NCBI GenBank assembly: GCA_028684065.1
Contig: JAQUGO010000002.1
Coordinates: 62,001-126,000, forward strand
Length of the DNA stretch: 64,000 nucleotides
Direction of reading: 5' to 3'
Origin: Sulfurospirillaceae bacterium
GTDB taxonomy: Bacteria; Campylobacterota; Campylobacteria; Campylobacterales; Sulfurospirillaceae
The notes beneath the pieces were generated by a model. The model ran no database searches. It saw only the letters and a list, made by a program, of their open reading frames with translations, and was not told where the DNA came from. A program made the translations under genes and the position numbers. Shown one piece after another: positions 44,766-55,326 of this stretch (position 1 is the first letter of the stretch; each line of letters starts with the position of its first letter).

Positions 44766-45623
44766 TTAAAAAACCTCGGCCATAGAACTGCGGTATGGAT
44801 GTTTTTCATAAATTCCTAAAATTTTTATCTCTTTAGCAAAATAGCGTAACTCTTCTAAAGCTAAGTGTAGAGCTTTTTCATCAGGATGACCATTGATGTC
44901 AAGATAAAAATGGCTTACATGTAAGGTTCCCATTTGATTATAGCTCTCCAGTTTTATCAGGTTTACTCCATTGGTAGCAAAGCCACCGAGCGCTTTATAA
45001 AGGGCGGCAGGAATGTCTCTAACTTGAAAAACCAAAGAGGTAATATAGTGTTTTCCAGCATCATAGGTCGGAATATGTTCATTCTTGGCCAACACAATAA
45101 AACGTGTGACATTGCCACGATAATCGCCAAAATCATCGTTTAAAATTTCTAAACCATAAAGCTCTGCAGCTATTTGTGAAGCAATGGCCGCGCGTGTAGG
45201 ATCATTTAATATTTTAAGCTCCTGAGCAGAACCTGCGGTATTAAACTTTGCTTCAGCCTTGAAACCTAATTTGGTGATATTCCTATGGCACTGGGCTAAG
45301 GCTTGAGGATGTGATGCAACCGATACAATACCCTCTATTGAGCTTCCTTTAATACCTAGCAAACAGTGACGTACAGGTTGAAAATGTTCTTCCACGATAT
45401 GAAGTTCCATGCGAGGAATCAGCCGATAAATCTCTTCCACGCGCCCTGCTGTTGAATTTTCAAACGGTATCATTGCCAATTGTGCTGTTCCAGATTCTAC
45501 CAGTTTCATGGCATTTTCAAACGTATCACAGGCAATGGTTATGGATTGTGGAAAGGCATTTTTACATGCAAGATAAGAATACGCACCTTCAACGCCTTGA
45601 TAAGCAATTACAACATCATTCAT
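44766..45623 (-). CDS. pheA: Prephenate dehydratase (no chorismate mutase domain)
   Basis: 285 residues: dehydratase domain with AYQGVEGAYSY, IPFENSTAGRV and the GDYRGNVTRFIVL catalytic segment, then a C-terminal ACT domain. There is no N-terminal chorismate mutase, unlike the bifunctional PheA usual in Campylobacter. The ACT motif reads LIKLESYNQMG rather than ESRP, as in alphaproteobacterial-type monofunctional enzymes, so regulation by Phe may differ. A TTACATGTAA copy lies at 44915. Confidence 0.9.
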   Translation of the reverse strand: MNDVVIAYQGVEGAYSYLACKNAFPQSITIACDTFENAMKLVESGTAQLAMIPFENSTAGRVEEIYRLIPRMELHIVEEHFQPVRHCLLGIKGSSIEGIVSVASHPQALAQCHRNITKLGFKAEAKFNTAGSAQELKILNDPTRAAIASQIAAELYGLEILNDDFGDYRGNVTRFIVLAKNEHIPTYDAGKHYITSLVFQVRDIPAALYKALGGFATNGVNLIKLESYNQMGTLHVSHFYLDINGHPDEKALHLALEELRYFAKEIKILGIYEKHPYRSSMAEVF

Positions 45624-45752
45624 TGATAAACCCTTACGTCATAATAAGCGATATTGTACTGTGACTCGTGTAAAGATGGGATAAATTCATCATCAAAAAG
45701 CTTCTTTATGGCATAATAGCCACAAATTTATCACACTTTGGACATCCCATTA

Positions 45753-46316
45753 ATGGCAACTTTTGATTTTTTAAAACATAAAACCTATCTCATGCTTTTT
45801 ATTGTGGCTCAATTTTTTATCATGCAAAGCCAATACAAAGCCTATGTGGATAATACAACAATGCTTAAACTGGGCAAAGAAGCGATTGTTACCAATATTT
45901 ATGTACGAGAAACACAGCAAATGAGGCATCGTACTAAGGAGATTTTCTTCGATTATTTCAATGCCGATGTCAATAAAATCATAAGAGGCTATGATGCGGA
46001 TGTTCCCGACATTCAGAACATCGAAAATACAACATTGCTCAAAGTTCTTTACACCACCGATAGTGCCAATGGTTTTACACACACTAAAATGTATGATAAT
46101 GTCATCGCACATCTCAAACCCTCTTATATCATCCTCCAGACTCTATTTTTGCCTATCATGCTCAGTGTGGGTATTTTGATCATCGCTTTTGCGCTTTGGT
46201 GGAAAGAGGAAAAAGTAGACTTAACTATCTTTAAAGCATTTTGGCTGGTTTTTATCGGCGAAGATAGACCTTTAAGGACTGAAATTATTCAAAAAGTAAA
46301 AGAGCATAAAAAATGA
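45753..46316 (+). CDS. Unknown membrane protein, first gene of a TPR/AAA operon
   Basis: About 187 residues, not recognised. It has an N-terminal membrane segment (YLMLFIVAQFFIM), a soluble loop of about 100 residues and a C-terminal helix (PIMLSVGILIIAFALWW) followed by a basic tail. ATG 45753 is preferred to the upstream TTG at 45738. Its stop overlaps the next start by four bases. The four genes through 48581 all overlap and form a tight unit. Confidence 0.65.
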   Translation: MATFDFLKHKTYLMLFIVAQFFIMQSQYKAYVDNTTMLKLGKEAIVTNIYVRETQQMRHRTKEIFFDYFNADVNKIIRGYDADVPDIQNIENTTLLKVLYTTDSANGFTHTKMYDNVIAHLKPSYIILQTLFLPIMLSVGILIIAFALWWKEEKVDLTIFKAFWLVFIGEDRPLRTEIIQKVKEHKK

Positions 46317-46672
46317 CAATTCACCATTTCTCGAAACTTTTATCTGTAAGTTTACATTACGGTTGGTTTGGTCTCGTCTATGGTATCCTTTTTTCACTGA
46401 TGTTAGAAGAATATGGTTATGCCGTACCTTTATGGATACGTATTATTATAACGGTTGGAACATTGATAGTGAGTGTTGGCGTTGCTTATGCCATGGAGAT
46501 GCGTTATCACACCCCTTCACAAAAGTATTGGACGATTGCCATTGTTACACTGCTGTGCCTCTTGGGCTTAAGTTCTCATCCCTCTTTATATCCACTTTCT
46601 TTTCTCTTTTTTTTGGGAATGATTGTTTACCGCTGTAAAGACTGCGTAGCCTATACAAGAATCAAGCGATGA
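46313..46672 (+). CDS. Unknown small membrane protein
   Basis: 119 residues with four predicted membrane helices and a short cytoplasmic basic tail (ending YTRIKR). No family motif recognised. It overlaps both neighbours by four bases, so its product is likely made in step with them and may sit in the same membrane complex as the TPR protein. Confidence 0.6.
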   Translation: MTIHHFSKLLSVSLHYGWFGLVYGILFSLMLEEYGYAVPLWIRIIITVGTLIVSVGVAYAMEMRYHTPSQKYWTIAIVTLLCLLGLSSHPSLYPLSFLFFLGMIVYRCKDCVAYTRIKR

Positions 46673-47640
46673 ATGAAACAATACAAAAACTAGATGTTTT
46701 ACATTCGCTCAAACGTTATGAAGCGTGCTTACATGTAAGTATCCCCTTGTGTTCAAGCATAAGCGATAATCAAGAGGAAGCGTATCGTTATACGATTTTG
46801 GCAATGATTGGATTAGAGCGCTTTGATGAAGCGTTACACTGGGTACAGCAAGCTTTAGGAGATTTTCCGAATGAGCCTTATTTCTTCTATCTTAAAGCCT
46901 TTACACTCTTTAGTGCTAATCGCTATAAAGAAGCACTTTTTGAGATAACGACATTACTGGGCATTGAACCCAATAATGCCTCCTATCATCATCTTCATGC
47001 GCAAATTTTGACATCTCTTTCATTGTATGTAAAAGCAAAACGCGCCATTGATAAAGCACTTTTGATAGACAGCCATCACGTAGATTATTTGTGTACCTTG
47101 GCGTTAATTACCTATCATTTAGGCAATACACCTATTGCTTGTGAGATTATCGATTCTGCTCTTATGCAAGAGCCGAATCACTCTTTTGCACTCTATTTGA
47201 AATCTGCCATCGGCACATCTTCTTTAGACACACAAGGAAGGATTTTAAAAAATTTACTGTTTCAAAATCCTTTTGATAAAAGTACGCAAGAAGGCTACGA
47301 ACGTATCCGTCGCTACTATACTCTTGTGCCTGTCATAATGCTTGCTTTTATTTTATATGCTCTAGGTGCAAGCTTAGAGATGTGGGAAAAGGGCGAAGAA
47401 ATAGGTATGGCTTTACTAATTTTTTCAACCTATGCATGGCGTGATTGGCGATTGAGTCTTCCTTTTTTTGCTTTAATATTTACCCTTTTAAGTGAAACTT
47501 CTCTTGCTCAATGGTATATTATTCCCATTGCTGCGCTGCTTTATTATTTTATAGGGCGCGTTACAGGACAAATTGGGATGATGCTTTTAGCTACACTACA
47601 AAAAATGATACACAAAGGTCAAAAATGGCTGAACCCTTAA
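46669..47640 (+). CDS. TPR protein with C-terminal membrane helices
   Basis: 323 residues. Residues 10-200 consist of tetratricopeptide-type helical pairs (for example ALHWVQQALGDFPNEPYFFY, and AKRAIDKALLIDSHHVDYL). Four to five membrane helices follow from about residue 222. This places a TPR platform at the membrane, probably facing the cytoplasm. It overlaps the AAA gene by 16 bases. A TTACATGTAA copy at 46729 encodes Leu-His-Val-Ser. Confidence 0.75.
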   Translation: MNETIQKLDVLHSLKRYEACLHVSIPLCSSISDNQEEAYRYTILAMIGLERFDEALHWVQQALGDFPNEPYFFYLKAFTLFSANRYKEALFEITTLLGIEPNNASYHHLHAQILTSLSLYVKAKRAIDKALLIDSHHVDYLCTLALITYHLGNTPIACEIIDSALMQEPNHSFALYLKSAIGTSSLDTQGRILKNLLFQNPFDKSTQEGYERIRRYYTLVPVIMLAFILYALGASLEMWEKGEEIGMALLIFSTYAWRDWRLSLPFFALIFTLLSETSLAQWYIIPIAALLYYFIGRVTGQIGMMLLATLQKMIHKGQKWLNP

Positions 47641-48581
47641 AAAACAAAGTCGATGAAGAAGCAGGCGTATGCCTTTTTGAGCCTTTATCGGAAAAATACA
47701 AAATTACTTTTGAGGCTATTGGTGGATTGGAAGCGTTAAAAAAACAAGCTTCAATGAAAATCATACAGCCATTTAAAAATCCTGAATTATTTAAAAAATT
47801 CAAAAAAAGCGCAGGGGGAGGCATTCTTCTCTATGGCCCTCCAGGATGTGGTAAAAGTTATTTTGCCCGTGCCATTGCTGGCGAATGCAATGCTTCTTTT
47901 TATAATATTGGCATTGATCAGATTTTAGATATGTATGTGGGCAATAGTGAAAAAAATATCAAAGCGCTTTTTGATACGGCGCGCGCCAATCGACCAACGG
48001 TTATTTTTATCGATGAAATAGATGCTCTTGGTCGTAAACGTGAACTACTACGTCACACCAATATGACCTCCACCATCAATGCTTTTTTGGCTCAAATGGA
48101 TGGTGTGGAGAGCGATAATGAAAATATCCTCATTATTGGTGCCACGAACGCTCCGTGGGATGTCGACAGTGCCTTTCGTCGAACAGGGCGGTTTGACCGT
48201 ATCTTTTTTGTGCCTCCACCAGATGAAGAAGCAAGGGAGCAAATATTTTCACTTTACTTACATGAACTCCCTATTGGCAAACTAAATTACAATACCTTAG
48301 CAGCACAAACAGCCAATTATTCTGGCGCGGACATTCATGGTTTGATTGATAGAGTCAGTGAAAAAGTGATTGAAGATATTTTAGAGACTGAAAAAGAGTG
48401 CTTGATTGAAGAAACACACTTAGAAGAAGAAATTGTGCATTCAAAACCCACTACAATGGAATGGTTTGCTATGGCAAAAAATGTCGTAGAATATGCCAAT
48501 GAAAACGGTATTTACGATGAATTAGCGCATTATATGCATAACGAAATGAATAAAAAATCGAAAAAAATGGGATTTTTATAA
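47625..48581 (+). CDS. FtsH/Cdc48-type AAA ATPase
   Basis: 318 residues, one classical AAA domain. Walker A GPPGCGKS, Walker B VIFIDEIDALGRKR, and the second region of homology with arginine fingers GATNAPWDVDSAFRRTGRFDR are all present. There is no protease or membrane domain, so it probably remodels or extracts proteins for the membrane partners encoded upstream. ATG 47625 with AAAGG upstream is chosen; an open frame begins earlier at 47511 inside the TPR gene. Confidence 0.82.
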   Translation: MAEPLKNKVDEEAGVCLFEPLSEKYKITFEAIGGLEALKKQASMKIIQPFKNPELFKKFKKSAGGGILLYGPPGCGKSYFARAIAGECNASFYNIGIDQILDMYVGNSEKNIKALFDTARANRPTVIFIDEIDALGRKRELLRHTNMTSTINAFLAQMDGVESDNENILIIGATNAPWDVDSAFRRTGRFDRIFFVPPPDEEAREQIFSLYLHELPIGKLNYNTLAAQTANYSGADIHGLIDRVSEKVIEDILETEKECLIEETHLEEEIVHSKPTTMEWFAMAKNVVEYANENGIYDELAHYMHNEMNKKSKKMGFL

Positions 48582-48881
48582 TCATCTAACAACATTAAAA
48601 TTTATAAAATAACACAGACGTAAAAGCAGTGTTTCTGCTTTAAAAACTCGTTGAATACAACAGACAGTGAAGTCTTTTTATATTTAATGACACCTCTGCT
48701 AACCCGTTAGCATTAGTCTCCCTTGGTAACTCATTTTGCACAAGGTAAATATGACAAACTAACATTGAATAGTTAGTAACAAAGTATACCCAAAGTGATT
48801 GTTCGTCTTTATCAGCAAATTCTATCTTTTTATAAAACCTTACAAGGAGGTGTTACCCTAAAGCTAACACCTCCTCAAACA
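48582..48881. other. Gene-free 300 bp between convergent AAA gene and ribB
   Basis: No gene seen. It contains a short palindrome GCTAACCCGTTAGC at 48698-48711, the ribB terminator hairpin at 48845-48875, and several short direct and inverted motifs (CCTTGG/AAGG around 48720-48745). A small RNA cannot be excluded but no promoter-plus-terminator pair is convincing. Confidence 0.5.
48845..48875 (-). terminator. Hairpin after ribB
   Basis: AGGAGGTGTTA pairs with TAACACCTCCT around a 9-base loop; read leftwards it is followed by TGTAAGGTTTTATA. One arm contains a perfect Shine-Dalgarno-like AGGAGGT, but no frame follows it. Confidence 0.55.
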
Positions 48882-49517
48882 TTAAAGCGCGTGCTCTTTG
48901 CGATACGCAATAATTTCATCAATACTGACGATAGGAAAGTTGTGCTTTTGTGCAAAGCTTACAATCTGCTCGCCCACACTCATTGTTCCATCAGGATTGG
49001 TGAGTTCACACAAAACGCCATACGGTGGAAGCCCAGAAAGGCGCATCAAATCTACCGTTGCCTCTGTATGTCCTTCACGTTCTAACACACCATTGGCTCG
49101 TGCTCGAAGTGGAAAAACATGCCCAGGAGAGACGATTTTCATTTTGCCCTCAGGATGAATAGCCGCGTGAATGGTAGTGCATCTATCTTTAGCACTTACA
49201 CCCGTAGTAACGCCCTCTTTAGCTTCTATGGAAACCGTAAATGCTGTTTGGAATTTAGACTCATTGTGCGTAACCATCATAGGAAGGGCTAGTTCATCAA
49301 GCTTTTCAGAGGGTAAACACAAACAGACAATACCACTGCATTCACGTATCAGTAACGCCATTTGCGCAGGAGTAAGAGAGTGGGCAGAGAAGATAATATC
49401 GGCTTCATTTTCGCGATTGAGACTATCCATCACGATAACACCGTTTTGATTTTGTAACGCACTTATGGCTTGCACTACAGAGTTGGTAAGCGAAAAATTC
49501 GCACACATTTGATTCAT
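48882..49517 (-). CDS. ribB: 3,4-dihydroxy-2-butanone 4-phosphate synthase
   Basis: 211 residues, the single-domain RibB. Catalytic segments [15 protein letters not shown], the [10 protein letters not shown]-type loop and [18 protein letters not shown] are present. It makes the four-carbon precursor of riboflavin from ribulose 5-phosphate. The FMN riboswitch lies about 95 bases upstream in the leader, so expression should fall when FMN is plentiful. Confidence 0.95.
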   Translation of the reverse strand: MNQMCANFSLTNSVVQAISALQNQNGVIVMDSLNRENEADIIFSAHSLTPAQMALLIRECSGIVCLCLPSEKLDELALPMMVTHNESKFQTAFTVSIEAKEGVTTGVSAKDRCTTIHAAIHPEGKMKIVSPGHVFPLRARANGVLEREGHTEATVDLMRLSGLPPYGVLCELTNPDGTMSVGEQIVSFAQKHNFPIVSIDEIIAYRKEHAL

Positions 49518-49613
49518 GGGTTACTCCTAAAAGGTGAGTAAACTTACCAGAATCAGGGCATCTTTAAATATAGACACACGATTTTGTCATCAACAATGGC
49601 AACAATGCACTAC

Positions 49614-49772
49614 ATTCTCTCTCATCCGGACTTTAACCGTTGGTTTTGGAGTTACACCAAATCTGCTTGACCTTTTACATGTAATAGACTTCTTACATGT
49701 AAAAGCGCTCGCGGACTCTCTTTGTTACAAGATTACCGCCAGTAGGGAATCACACCCTGCCCTGAGAAATAA
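49614..49772 (-). promoter_or_regulatory. FMN riboswitch (RFN element) upstream of ribB
   Basis: Read leftwards, the conserved blocks occur in order: TCTCAGGGCAGGGTGTGATT, CCTACTGGCGGTAAT, AGTCCGCGAGCGC, then GCAGATTTGGTGTAACTCCA, AACCAACGGTTAAAGTCC and GGATGAGAGAGAAT. This is the complete FMN aptamer. The variable stem after GCGAGCGC is formed by two TTACATGTAA palindromes (49675-49684 and 49693-49702), which pair as longer arms CTTTTACATGTAA and TTACATGTAAAAGG. The leader between aptamer and ribB could form the switching hairpin; I did not resolve it. Confidence 0.92.
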
Positions 49773-49820
49773 GTTTCGGTGAAAGTATACCCCTTTGTTC
49801 TTAAAAAAAATAAATCGGTG

Positions 49821-50738
49821 TTACGAAATACGCATTAAATTTTGTTTCATCAACTTGATATCTAGTGAGGGCGCATTACCAAACACTCTGGAATATTCTC
49901 TGCTAAATTGTGAAGGGCTTTCATAGCCTACTAAAAAAGCGGCTTCGGCTACTTCTCCAATCTCACCCAGCAGTAACTGGCGCGCTTGTTGAAGCCGTAG
50001 TAGTTTTTGATACTGTATCGGACTCATAGTTGTGGTATTTTTAAAATGTCTATGAAACGACGCCACACTCATACCTACTTTTTTGCATAATTCATTGACC
50101 CGCAAAGGTGTGGCGAGCTCTTGTGAGATGTATTCGATAGACTTTGCAATGCGATACGCGTTACTGCCTTTTAAGACAAATTGATGCAACATCACTCCGT
50201 ATTCGCCTTGCAACACACGGTACAGTATCTCTTTGATTATCAAAGGTGCAAGCGCAGTAATCGCCTCTTTTTGATGCCACAGGCATACCAAACGAAAGCT
50301 CGCATCTAAAAGCTCCACGGTAGTGTGCCCCACACCAATGCTTGAAACACCATTCTTAGAAGGCGTTTGTAAATCTGTCGTGTACTGCATCATCTCAACA
50401 ATCTGCTCCGGCTCAAAGATAAGCTGTAACGACAAAAAAGGCTTTTGCTCGCAGGCTTCTATAATTTTCCCAGTAACGGGCAGATGAAGAGAGGAAACCA
50501 AATACGATGTGGCATCATACTGATAACTGTTTTGACCCAACATGACCACTTTAGCCCCTTGAACGATGATAAACAAAGAGGGCTCATACACCGTATGCAT
50601 CATTTCAGAAAGAGACGATGCTTTAAAAATATTCAGATGTGCAATCGGTGTGGCATTGAGCCCTTCGTGTAATTTTTCATTGTTTAGAAGCTCAACCAAC
50701 GCTTCCAAAAGTGATTCTATCGTTGTGTTTGTTTGCAC
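49821..50738 (-). CDS. AraC-family transcriptional regulator
   Basis: 305 residues. The N-terminal cupin-like AraC-type domain (about 20-170, with MHTVYEPSLFIIVQG) is followed by two helix-turn-helix motifs, VNELCKKVGMSVASFHRHFK and a second ending VGYESPSQFSREYSRVFG. It lies 14 bases downstream of the SDR gene, so the two are one unit and it may control that operon. The inducer is unknown. Confidence 0.9.
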   Translation of the reverse strand: MQTNTTIESLLEALVELLNNEKLHEGLNATPIAHLNIFKASSLSEMMHTVYEPSLFIIVQGAKVVMLGQNSYQYDATSYLVSSLHLPVTGKIIEACEQKPFLSLQLIFEPEQIVEMMQYTTDLQTPSKNGVSSIGVGHTTVELLDASFRLVCLWHQKEAITALAPLIIKEILYRVLQGEYGVMLHQFVLKGSNAYRIAKSIEYISQELATPLRVNELCKKVGMSVASFHRHFKNTTTMSPIQYQKLLRLQQARQLLLGEIGEVAEAAFLVGYESPSQFSREYSRVFGNAPSLDIKLMKQNLMRIS

Positions 50739-50752
50739 CTTTTTCCTTTCGT

Positions 50753-51505
50753 TTATAATCGCATACCGCCTGAGACTTCAATGCGTTGTCCGTTAATCCA
50801 CGTGGCATCATCACTGACCAGCAAAGAAACCGCCGCACCGATATCTTCAGGCAATCCCACGCGCCCTAGGGCAATTTGAGAAGCGATGTATTCGTTGATT
50901 TTAGGATTATCCCGATTGACGCCGCCTGCAAAATCCGTTTCAATGGCACCTGGGGCGACCACATTCACACTGATACGACGTTTTCCTAGTTCCAATGCCA
51001 AATAATGCGTCAAAACTTCAATGCCCCCTTTCATCATGGCATATGCGGCATACCCAGGAATACTAAAGCGCGTTAGACCCGTTGAAATATTGAGAATTTT
51101 ACCGCCATTTGCGATGAGAGGCAATAATGTTTGCGTCAGAAAGAAAGGACCTTTGAGATGAATGTTCATCAACGTATCAAACGCTTTTATGCTTGTTTGT
51201 TCAAAGGACTGGTTGATACCAATACCCGCATTATTAATCAGAATATCAAACTGATTTTTGTGCCAAACGGTATCTAAAAGCAATGTTAGCTCTTCGCTAA
51301 ATGTTGAAAAAGTGTCGCTTTTTGAGACATCCAAGGGCAGTGCCGCCGATTGACGTCCGTAGTGTTTGATTTCTTCCACGACCTTCAATGCTTCTTGCTC
51401 AGACGTTTGATAGGTAATGATCACGTCAAATCCCTTTTGTGCGAGAAACAACGCCATACTTTTGCCTAAACCTCTACTACCACCGGTGATAAGAACTGTT
51501 TTCAT
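50753..51505 (-). CDS. SDR-family oxidoreductase
   Basis: 250 residues, a classical short-chain dehydrogenase. The cofactor motif is TGGSRGLGKS, the NNAG motif is ILINNAGIG, the active-site Ser-Tyr-Lys includes NISTG and YAAYAMMKGG, and the C-terminus IEVSGGMRL is typical. Here the catalytic YxxxK reads YAMMK. Substrate unknown. It is transcribed before the AraC-family gene. Confidence 0.9.
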   Translation of the reverse strand: MKTVLITGGSRGLGKSMALFLAQKGFDVIITYQTSEQEALKVVEEIKHYGRQSAALPLDVSKSDTFSTFSEELTLLLDTVWHKNQFDILINNAGIGINQSFEQTSIKAFDTLMNIHLKGPFFLTQTLLPLIANGGKILNISTGLTRFSIPGYAAYAMMKGGIEVLTHYLALELGKRRISVNVVAPGAIETDFAGGVNRDNPKINEYIASQIALGRVGLPEDIGAAVSLLVSDDATWINGQRIEVSGGMRL

Positions 51506-51602
51506 ATCTTCTTCCTTTGAAGTTATTTGATATGAAAGTCTATAATGAATTGTACCTTTTCGGTTAGCACAGAATGCTTATAGATTTGCCTATTTCTATC
51601 AA

Positions 51603-52484
51603 TTAACGTTTTTTAAGGCTATTGGCAAGTCCAGAGGAGACAATGAGCGCAAGGCCGATAAAATAAATAGGCAATATAGGTTCATCAAAGACGATAATCA
51701 GAAACGTCGCTGATAAAATCGGAGTGATAAAAATAAACGGTGCAACAAACGATGCATCAGCATTTTGAAGTGCTTTTATCCAAAACAGATACGAAACACC
51801 ATTAAGAAAAACACCATTGATCAGAATATAAAACCACTCTTTTCCAGTAGGAAGCACAAACGAAGAGAATATTTGCATTGCGATAAACGAGTAAATAATC
51901 GCTGTTAAAAAATAGATGGTAACGGCATTAGCAAGATTGATGTTCACTTTTTTGCTCAAAACTGAAAACAATGCGAACGATATTGCTCCTAGTAAAACCA
52001 TGCCGACAACACCCATATTGGACAAATCAATCGAAGCAAAGTCTCCTTTGGTTATCACAACAACAACACCCAAAAATCCAAGAATAAGTGAAGCCGTTTT
52101 ATTGATCGTTAATTTTTCTTTTAAAATGCCTAAAGAGAGTAAAACAATAAAAATCGGCCAAGTATATTGCATAACAAGCACTTCTAAACCATTTGATTTC
52201 TGATAACCAAAATATAAAAGTAAGTAGTAAAAAAAATCTAAAAATCCAAGTAGCACTAAAAAGAGATACATTTTTCCAGAATATTTTAACAGCTCATGTA
52301 TTTTTTTCGTGTAAAGTGCCACTGCTAAAAGAGAAAAAAAAGAGATAACACTGGAGTAAAAAAGATACTGATAATGATCCAAACTTGTTTGTCCAAGCTT
52401 AGCAAAAACAGGAATCAGTGACCATAAAAAAATGCACAGTGCCACATAAATAATCCCTTGAACATTGTTAGAAAGTTGCTTCAT
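51603..52484 (-). CDS. EamA/DMT-family transporter
   Basis: 293 residues with ten membrane helices in two EamA repeats (first IFLWSLIPVFAKLG, second GVVGMVLLGAISFALFSVLSKK). These are inner-membrane carriers for amino acids or metabolites, mostly exporters. The start lies 69 bases from the divergent deaminase gene, and the two may share a control region. Confidence 0.88.
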   Translation of the reverse strand: MKQLSNNVQGIIYVALCIFLWSLIPVFAKLGQTSLDHYQYLFYSSVISFFSLLAVALYTKKIHELLKYSGKMYLFLVLLGFLDFFYYLLLYFGYQKSNGLEVLVMQYTWPIFIVLLSLGILKEKLTINKTASLILGFLGVVVVITKGDFASIDLSNMGVVGMVLLGAISFALFSVLSKKVNINLANAVTIYFLTAIIYSFIAMQIFSSFVLPTGKEWFYILINGVFLNGVSYLFWIKALQNADASFVAPFIFITPILSATFLIIVFDEPILPIYFIGLALIVSSGLANSLKKR

Positions 52485-52529
52485 TATAATCCTTTTAAAA
52501 AAGGATTATAACCAATTTTAAATCTTTGC

Positions 52530-52535
52530 TATAAT
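52530..52535 (+). promoter_or_regulatory. -10 box of the deaminase gene
   Basis: TATAAT 18 bases before ATG 52554, in the 69-base gap between divergent genes. No clear -35 box, as is usual in this phylum. It implies a very short leader. Confidence 0.45.
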
Positions 52536-52550
52536 TTCATAAAAAGTTGA

Positions 52551-54720
<2,170 letters not shown>

Positions 54721-54721
<1 letters not shown>

Positions 54722-55257
54722 TACATTCCTTTTTGCAGGTGTTCAAAAAGTTGCCAGCCTTCATCCCAAAAACCAAGCCCACTATCGGCATTGATATGCC
54801 CTTTGTCACCAATGTTGACAAAGTCGCTACCCCACATTTTTGCCCTTTCTTGAGCATATTCAATAGAAGCATATATATCATTTGAGCTCGCAATAACCAC
54901 GCTGGGAAAATCAAACGGGGTAGAAGGTGTATTTTCAAACCCTAAAGCACTGGGTGGAAAAGTAGGGGCATTCACATCAGGAACACCGACAAGTAATGCC
55001 CCTTTAATAGGCCGATGTTTTTGACTTGCCCAATGTGCTACAACCAAACATGCCATACTATGCGCGACTAAAAAAACCTCAGAGCTTGCCTCACTCAGTG
55101 CTTTTTCCAATGAAGCAACCCACTCATCACAAATAGGATTGAGCCAATCTCTTTGCTCAACTCGTTTAAAATAAGTATGTTTTGTTTCCCATAAGCTTTG
55201 CCAATGTTCATGCGATGAATTACCATACCCTGGTAATATTAGAACGGTCGGTTCCAT
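54721..55257 (-). CDS. RBBP9/YdeN-family serine hydrolase
   Basis: 178 residues. The opening LILPGYGNSSHEHW is typical of the family. The nucleophile Ser is in VAHSMACL, an Asp follows in the SSNDIYAS segment, and the His is in GDKGHIN. It is a small cytoplasmic alpha/beta hydrolase of unknown substrate, translationally coupled (TAATG) to sdaA downstream. Confidence 0.88.
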
Positions 55258-55326
55258 CCAAATGCCTCTCTTCTCAAAATATAAAAATAGTGTAGTGAAT
55301 CAGAACTTAGAAACAGGCTTTTTTCG

